DNA of 64,000 nt from Lycocorax pyrrhopterus obiensis (Eukaryota > Chordata > Aves > Passeriformes > Paradisaeidae), in assembly GCA_014706295.1 (NCBI GenBank), contig JACSVZ010000022.1:7458830-7522829 (forward strand), given 5' to 3'. The notes beneath the pieces were generated by a model, which was not told where the DNA came from, ran no database searches, and worked only from the letters and a program-made list of their open reading frames with translations. The first letter of the stretch is position 1. Each line of letters begins with the position of its first letter. Positions 57,986 through 64,000 of the stretch are shown in pieces. The translations under genes were made by a program, and so were the position numbers.

Positions 57986-60900
57986 CATCTGGAAAGATTC
58001 AGGATAAACCATGTGGGTGGGAAATGCAGGACAGCCACAGGTAGGAGGTTTTGCAGGAAATGTTTTGCAAGGAAGCTGCCGGTCCAGGATGGTTGTCTGG
58101 CTGCATTCCAGAGTCGATGCCATCTGAAGACAACGAGGCATGAATTTCTCATCCATTTCCATTCTTGTTAGCAGCCTGGAACTGGGCATGGTGGAGAGCA
58201 CTTGGGTCCTGCCCTGTGGGCAGGGTACTCGGTGTGAGCTTGGCTGAGGGCACCTCCAGCAGCTCAGCCGGAGGCAGGGACTGGGCAGGGACTCAGCCTG
58301 GCTGGTGTTTCCCACGGCTCTCATGGCTGGCTGCTACCTCCATGGAGGTCGTGTCCCCTCTCCTGGCCAGCCCTCATTGAAACCTTCATCCCCTTTTCTC
58401 CCTAGGACAGCACCTGGGTGACATCACAGGAGATCAGGGTCTGGATATCAGGAGTGACTTTAAATAGGGAAACCCTTGGGAAAGAGGCCATGGAGTGTGA
58501 GGGTGTAACCTGGTAGATGATGAGCTCATGTGCTTCTTTTTGGTTTTGTTAAAGGCAATCTCTGCTAACTACAAAAAGTGCAAAAAGAAGACAAATGGTA
58601 GACACTAAATGCAGTTTAAGCTAGCCAATGGTAACAAAAATAGGGGGATTTATTGAAATTGAACTTAATTTGAAAGTCTATTTTAATCTGGTCCCTGTGC
58701 TCCATTCATCATGTGGCTGTCTGGTCATCATTTTCAGGGCTGCTGACCCCTCAGCATGCAGAGGCTTATGCAGAGCTGGAGAACTATTTGTGCAGGCATT
58801 CCTGTTAAAACCAGGGGTGAACTCATTAGGAAAAGGGAGTAAAAGGGACTAAAGAGCCCCACCAGCTCTGTTTGGAGTAATTCATGTGCTCTCTGGGTGT
58901 ACAGTGGGGTTGTGCACACCTTTCCAGTCCTGTCTTTTCTGCTCAGATTAAGGCCAGGCCTTAGCAATAGAGGCTTAGGCAGGGGTCTTGAAAACAAAAA
59001 TCTGGTTTCTATTTCAGGCAGCACCACTGCAACATGCTTTTTAAGAGGGCTGGTGGAATATGCCTTTCCCACAACCAAAGGGAAATGCACTCAAAAGGGA
59101 GTGTTAAGAGGCAGCCAAGGGAAAGAGGAAAGGGGTGATGTGATCTGATACCCGCTGACCTCTCTTGTGTAGGCATATCTCCCCTTCTCCTGGGTACCCT
59201 GAGAAACACACAGCCCTCCACAGAACGGATGTTCTCTGACTTTTCTCCCCCACACCCTTTTTTCCCCTTCCTTTAGCCCTTGATCTGTTTAGAAATTCCC
59301 ATTTGTTTGCCTCTCTGGTTTCCATAACCTCAGTGACACTGAGGCACTGAGGAGAACCCGGTGTTAGTGGCTTAGCCATGGGAGTTCAGCTCAGTCCAGC
59401 TGTGGGCAGTTCAGTGTTCGCCCTTCCTTTGTTTTTTGGGTTGGGATTTTTTTTTTTTCCACTACCATGTCCATTTCTGCAGAAGCAGCTGACACTTTAG
59501 TCACAAGGCCAGAGTCACAGATCTACCAAAGTTCTTAATAATCAGTTGTGTGTTTGTGTGTGCATTTTCTTTTTCAGGGTAAGTACATCTTTTAGGGATG
59601 GAATAACAGTTTGTCTGAGGATCAACAGTCTTCAGGGAGCCAAATAGTCTTGCAGCCAAGGTTTGTGCTCTTTCCTTGAGGTTTGGGGGATGAGTTGCTT
59701 GCCTGTCCTCTTACATAAAAGAAGAGCAAATTGTCAGAATAAACACATTTTTAAATATACAACACCATCAGTCAGAGCATACGAGGAGCTCATTGGCTGG
59801 AAAAGAGATCAAGGCAACCGGGAATTTGGATGGCCTGACTGAGGACTTTGGACTGAAAGGTTCTTTTTCATTCACTGGAGCTAGTAATTTTTTTTTTCTT
59901 TAGGTAATCAGCCAGGAAACAAAAAAAAAAATATCCTCCTTCCTGCAGGCAGTGAGTCTGGACTCAGAATCCTATTTTGCTGGTTTATAATTTTTTTTTT
60001 TTTTTCACGGAAACAGATTGCTACTGGATATGAGTCCTTGCCTCGGAGCACACTGGAGAAGCAGCCAGCTTGCAGCTCTGCTGTCTCTGGTGGTTCATTG
60101 CTCTCTGATTCACAAGTCAGTGACTAATTCGGGCTAACTATGGTCATCTGAGGATCAGACCCTCAGTTTTACAGTCAGGGTTAGGTCAGCTTTAATCAGC
60201 CCTGCCCAGGGAGGGAGCTCTGGTAGGAACTGGACTGCACACAAAATCCTGGTGCACTATTTTTTGGTGAGCTGCAGGACATTTCTGTACAATTGGTTGC
60301 CCGTGTAGGGAGGAGAGGTCCTTGCAGCTGTTCTTTCTCAGGGTGCCATCAGGGCTCTTCTAGGATAAAGTCCTGCTTCCTGGGCATAGCTAGGTTTGCA
60401 GGTTTCCCTGTGATTACACCAGGACAGGGGGAGAGGCAAGGTGGGACAGCTTTCTTGTGTATGCTCAGAGCAGCAGGACACTGTCTGCAACATCAACACA
60501 GAGCAGTTGTCTGTGAAATTTCATTAAATTTACAGGCAGCAATTGTTATTCCAGAGCAAGGAGAGGAGGTGGAAAGAGGCTGAGGTCCAGCTAGGAGCTG
60601 GCTAGACTAGCTCTTGGATTGTTTTCCACGCTGTGGTTATCCTTATCTGCATCTGGAAACTGGAGTGTGTTGTATGTGTTTGTGAGAGCAGGCGGATGTG
60701 TGAAGTGTTCTGGCAAAGTCAGAGACCTCATTTTCCCCTCAGTATAATGCAGCCTGATTAGATTGTTATTGACATGCTGAGAACCTGCTAGGGTTGTTAC
60801 ATCTCTGTGGAAAGGCATCTGTCTGTTCCTCTTCTCCCTTCTGCCTGGAAGGGTTGCAGAGCTGGAAATGGGAAGGACCTTTCAGATGGCAAATCCAGCT

Positions 60901-63900
60901 GTGAAAGAAATCTGCTGGGAAAGCACAGGGTGCCCGCCAGCTGACCAGCAGCTTGACAGTGTATGTGGAGCTGTGAGCCAATTAATATCGGTTTGGAACA
61001 ATTAGTAATTCCCTAATGGGCAAAAAAGTAAGAGAAAAGGAAAAGAAATAACTGACAATAAACCCCTCGAAACTGCTGTATTTTGCTGGATGGTTTTCAT
61101 CCTGTAGATAATTACTAACCAGAGTTACTGGCAGTGTTTGGGTGATTGGATTTGTCAGACTTACTGCACCATGTCAGAAATGTGCAGTGCCCCACGAGCT
61201 GTTACAGCTTTGAGTGTTCAGGCTGAAGCAGAGAGGTGTGTGCAGTGTCCAGAGGAGGCTGTGGATGTCCAGAGGAGGCTGTGCAGTCCTGCATGCAGGT
61301 ACCTGTCCGAGCTGCCCCCACTGCAGTATCCAGTGCTGGGGATCATCTCCACCTCATGGCTCTGGGCAGCTGAGCATGTCTGTGCTGCTCTCTGTACTCC
61401 AGCTGCTTCATGCTGGATTGGCTCAGGTATTTCTGCCTCGTGCTGCACAGTGACTTCTAAACAAAAGCAAGAGAGGGTGTGGACTAACTGGCTTTAAAAA
61501 CATTCTCCTTCCCAAAAATGTCTCTTGTGAACTTTGCACTGCGAGATGGTCAGATAATGGCAATTCTCACATTCAAGATTTGCCATTGCAGGATGGGGAC
61601 AGGCTCAGTATAAATATCTGGGATGTTGCTCTCTTTGATCACAGCTGACGCAACCTCAAAAATCCTCATCCTGAAAGCTCTCTGAAGACAGATTTGTCTC
61701 CAAGAATGATTTTGGGTTCAGCAAAATTGCATGTTTCAGTGAAATGATATTTCTTTTCGCCAGCTTATTTATATTCATCATAATTGTCTCACTGTGATGC
61801 CTCCTATTCATTTGCTGGATCCACTTGTCTTGCATCTTGTTCTGACTCTGAGTGCTTTTTAGGGTAAGCCTGCCTTTTGAGAATATGCATGATTGGTACC
61901 ATTGGAATAGTTTTCATGTGCTTGCAAGAAGTGCATTGCTAAGCAAAGCAAGCAGGGGAGCTGGGAGAGATGAGTGGAAAATGACTACATGAAGAAGAGG
62001 GAAGAATTAAAATAGATGGCAAGGAGTTAATCAAATAAACAAAGGTTCTTTTTAAAAGAAAAACAAAAACTCTTGCTCTTTTTTTCTTTTTTGAATAATC
62101 TCAATCTGGTAATGATTGCACTGGCCAACCCTTGATACCTTTCTGTCTGATTACAGCTGGGTTGTAGTGGTAGTGATGAGTTACCACAGCAGTCTGTTAT
62201 TGGCAGTGTTAACTAATGCCCCTCATTAAATTAAAAAGGGCAGGGAAGGGAATATTTTCAGGCTGTTCCTCACTTATAATTACTTAAATTTATTTTAAAA
62301 GAATTTTTTTTAAAATTTACCAGAACACCTTTGTCCTGAAAAGGAAAGCTCTTCAGTCTCGATGTTTTTTGGGGTTTTTTCCCTTCTTCTATAAATCCAT
62401 GCTTTGAGGAGAGTTAATATACTACCCAATGGATTTTTGAAGGTCGTGTTCAGTGCCATTAGCATTGCAGGGAGGATCTTTGGGAACAGCTGTTTGTCTG
62501 TGCACGTATTTCTGCTCTGTGTTGCTCTGTGAACCAGATGCCATTTACCTACCAAAAGAGTGGGCACCTTTCTGGCCACAGTGTGTAGATACCAGAGATG
62601 ATGTTACAGTGTGTAAAAGGCAGCAGAAGGGACCTGTCAGTTCGCCCAGTCCTGGCTTGCAAAGCTCTAAAGGAGGCTATTTAGGTGTGGGTGGAGAAGG
62701 AGCTCCAGAAGGGCTGGATCTGTGAAGGAAATATTACTTGTGTGAGTTTAGCAGAAATATGACCTGCTGCACTGGCTCTGTCTGTCACTCTGCAGGAGCT
62801 TAGGGAGGAATTAGGTGTTTCTGCATTTACTGTAGAGGATGAGTCTTCTCGAGGACACCGACCCATAAGGTGGCAGATCTGTCCAGTGATGGGGAAAAAT
62901 AATTTGCTTACACCTAACACAGGAGTAGAAACTATGAAAAAAAAAAACCCCTGAGGACTCTGAAATTTTTCTCACAGGATAAGAACTCTTGTCCTGGCAT
63001 TACTTTAGGTCTTTTAGTACTATGGAACTTCCCTTCCATGATCACAGATCTTGTAAATTGCACAGAGGAACAACATAAAAATCTTCACAGGAGAAAAGCT
63101 GTGGGGAAATGCAGTGAGGACAGCTCCAGCCCCCTAAATTTTTGTCTATTATACATAATGTGGTTAAAACAGAAAGTTCCCAGATTATCTATGAGCATGG
63201 GATGCAGACAACAGAAGGTGCAAAATACTTGCTCACACCCTAGAAAGAAAGGCGATGTAAAGAAGCAAAAGCAGGCTAGAGTTACTTTTGGGCGCTGTTT
63301 GAGTAACAGAGTGGGATATAAGAACATCTAGTTTCTCTTTTAAGTCTTCTCTGAATGCACTTTGTGTTGAGTGCAGGTTTTTCCCTCCCATCAGACAGCC
63401 TGTCACGTGTGCTCCACATTGATGAATACCAGCTCTGCCACACGTTTCCTGGAAAACAGCACATTAAGTTACTCCTCATTGTAACTTTCCTTACAATCAA
63501 GTACAAACTATTCATCATAAATGAACAGAAAAAGCTCTGAGACTGGGATCATCTGTGTGCTGTAGAGGGGAAAGATATTCACCCAATGTATCCTACAGCT
63601 GCCCTTGCTCCTTTACTTTCACAACCTGTATTTATTTACGAGTGTGGCTGCCCAGAGGAATAGTCTGGTGACATGTTTTGTGTCCCTTTAATCTTTTGAC
63701 TGGGATAGGTGAGTTTTAAAACTTACAGCACTTGACTGACTCCCACCATATTAATCTGTGATTACATTTAGGTGGTCAAAGTCCCAGCACAGCCAGGGTA
63801 AGGATGAGGAAAGGACCAGGGGACATGGTCAGTGTGCACCTTATTTATCCAGTACACAGTGAGCTACTGGCAACCTTTCTCCATCAGGTCCCACACCTGG

Positions 63901-64000
63901 AACTCATAGATCTCACAGAATTTCAGAGGTGTTTCTTTCATGAGGTCTACTTGTGTGGCACCCATGTGGTCCCCATTTCAGATTCTTATACCTGCTTACA
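57986..64000. other. No gene seen
   Basis: Unique DNA with T runs near 59449 and 59990-60005. At 59571-59584 a pyrimidine tract ending TTTTTCAG is followed after one base by the consensus donor GTAAGT. The + frame 61138-61497 (119 codons) contains the 18-base duplication and is Cys/Ala-rich but unrecognised. Nothing coding is supported up to the window end. Confidence 0.5.
61246..61283 (+). repeat. Tandem duplication, period 20
   Basis: TGTCCAGAGGAGGCTGTG is repeated exactly with a two-base spacer. It falls in a GC-richer stretch with a long but unrecognised open frame (61138-61497). Confidence 0.85.

Noticed and set aside
1..64000. Endogenous retrovirus, LTR pairs, CRISPR arrays, operons, phage or plasmid genes
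   Set aside because: No LTR-like pair, retroviral protein motif, spaced direct-repeat array or tightly packed gene set was seen. The sequence is vertebrate nuclear DNA.

Overview
This window looks like non-coding DNA from a bird nuclear genome. The evidence is three CR1 LINE 3' ends of avian type: at 33205-33324 and 41371-41508 on the + strand and at 57874-57985 on the - strand. Two end in the characteristic ATTCTGTGA / ATTCTATGA-like tail. Interspersed repeats are otherwise sparse, with old amniote relics: one long L2-like LINE fragment and several MIR-like SINE fragments. Microsatellites are short. Which bird order it comes from cannot be settled from the window.

No protein-coding gene could be confirmed. 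The longest open frames on either strand are about 167 codons (950-1453 and 23018-23521, both -). A rough estimate from the stop-codon frequency gives one or two frames that long by chance in 64 kb read in six frames. None of the larger open frames shows a protein family I recognise, and their compositions look like translated non-coding DNA. There are no tRNA, rRNA, CRISPR, operon or phage features. The best reading is one long intron, or an intergenic stretch between genes outside the window.

Layout. 1-5000 is unremarkable sequence with a MIR-like scrap near 1560, a possible intronic splice module at 2618-2661, and a CTCF-like motif next to a minus-strand exon-like segment near 4600. 5075-5236 is the best exon-like segment in the window: strong acceptor, strong donor, one frame open throughout. 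10600-11640, 16725-16930, 35400-35900 and 42960-43200 read like conserved regulatory DNA: AT-rich, repeat-free, dense in homeodomain-type TAATTA/TTAATT cores. 13146-13227 is a long pyrimidine tract. 26360-27080 is the decayed L2-like reverse-transcriptase end. 44089-44154 folds into an imperfect hairpin. 46650-47290 holds three minus-strand MIR-like fragments around a poly(A) tract. 48053-48189 (-) resembles a small terminal exon with a polyadenylation signal. 54947-54975 is a strong G-quadruplex motif. 57000-57135 is a small CpG-dense patch.

I did not find a convincing new biological system here. The items most worth testing are the exon-like segments, the palindromic GATA site inside the AT-rich block, the hairpin, and the paired CTCF-like motifs. 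Each rests on sequence pattern alone and could be chance in a window of this size.
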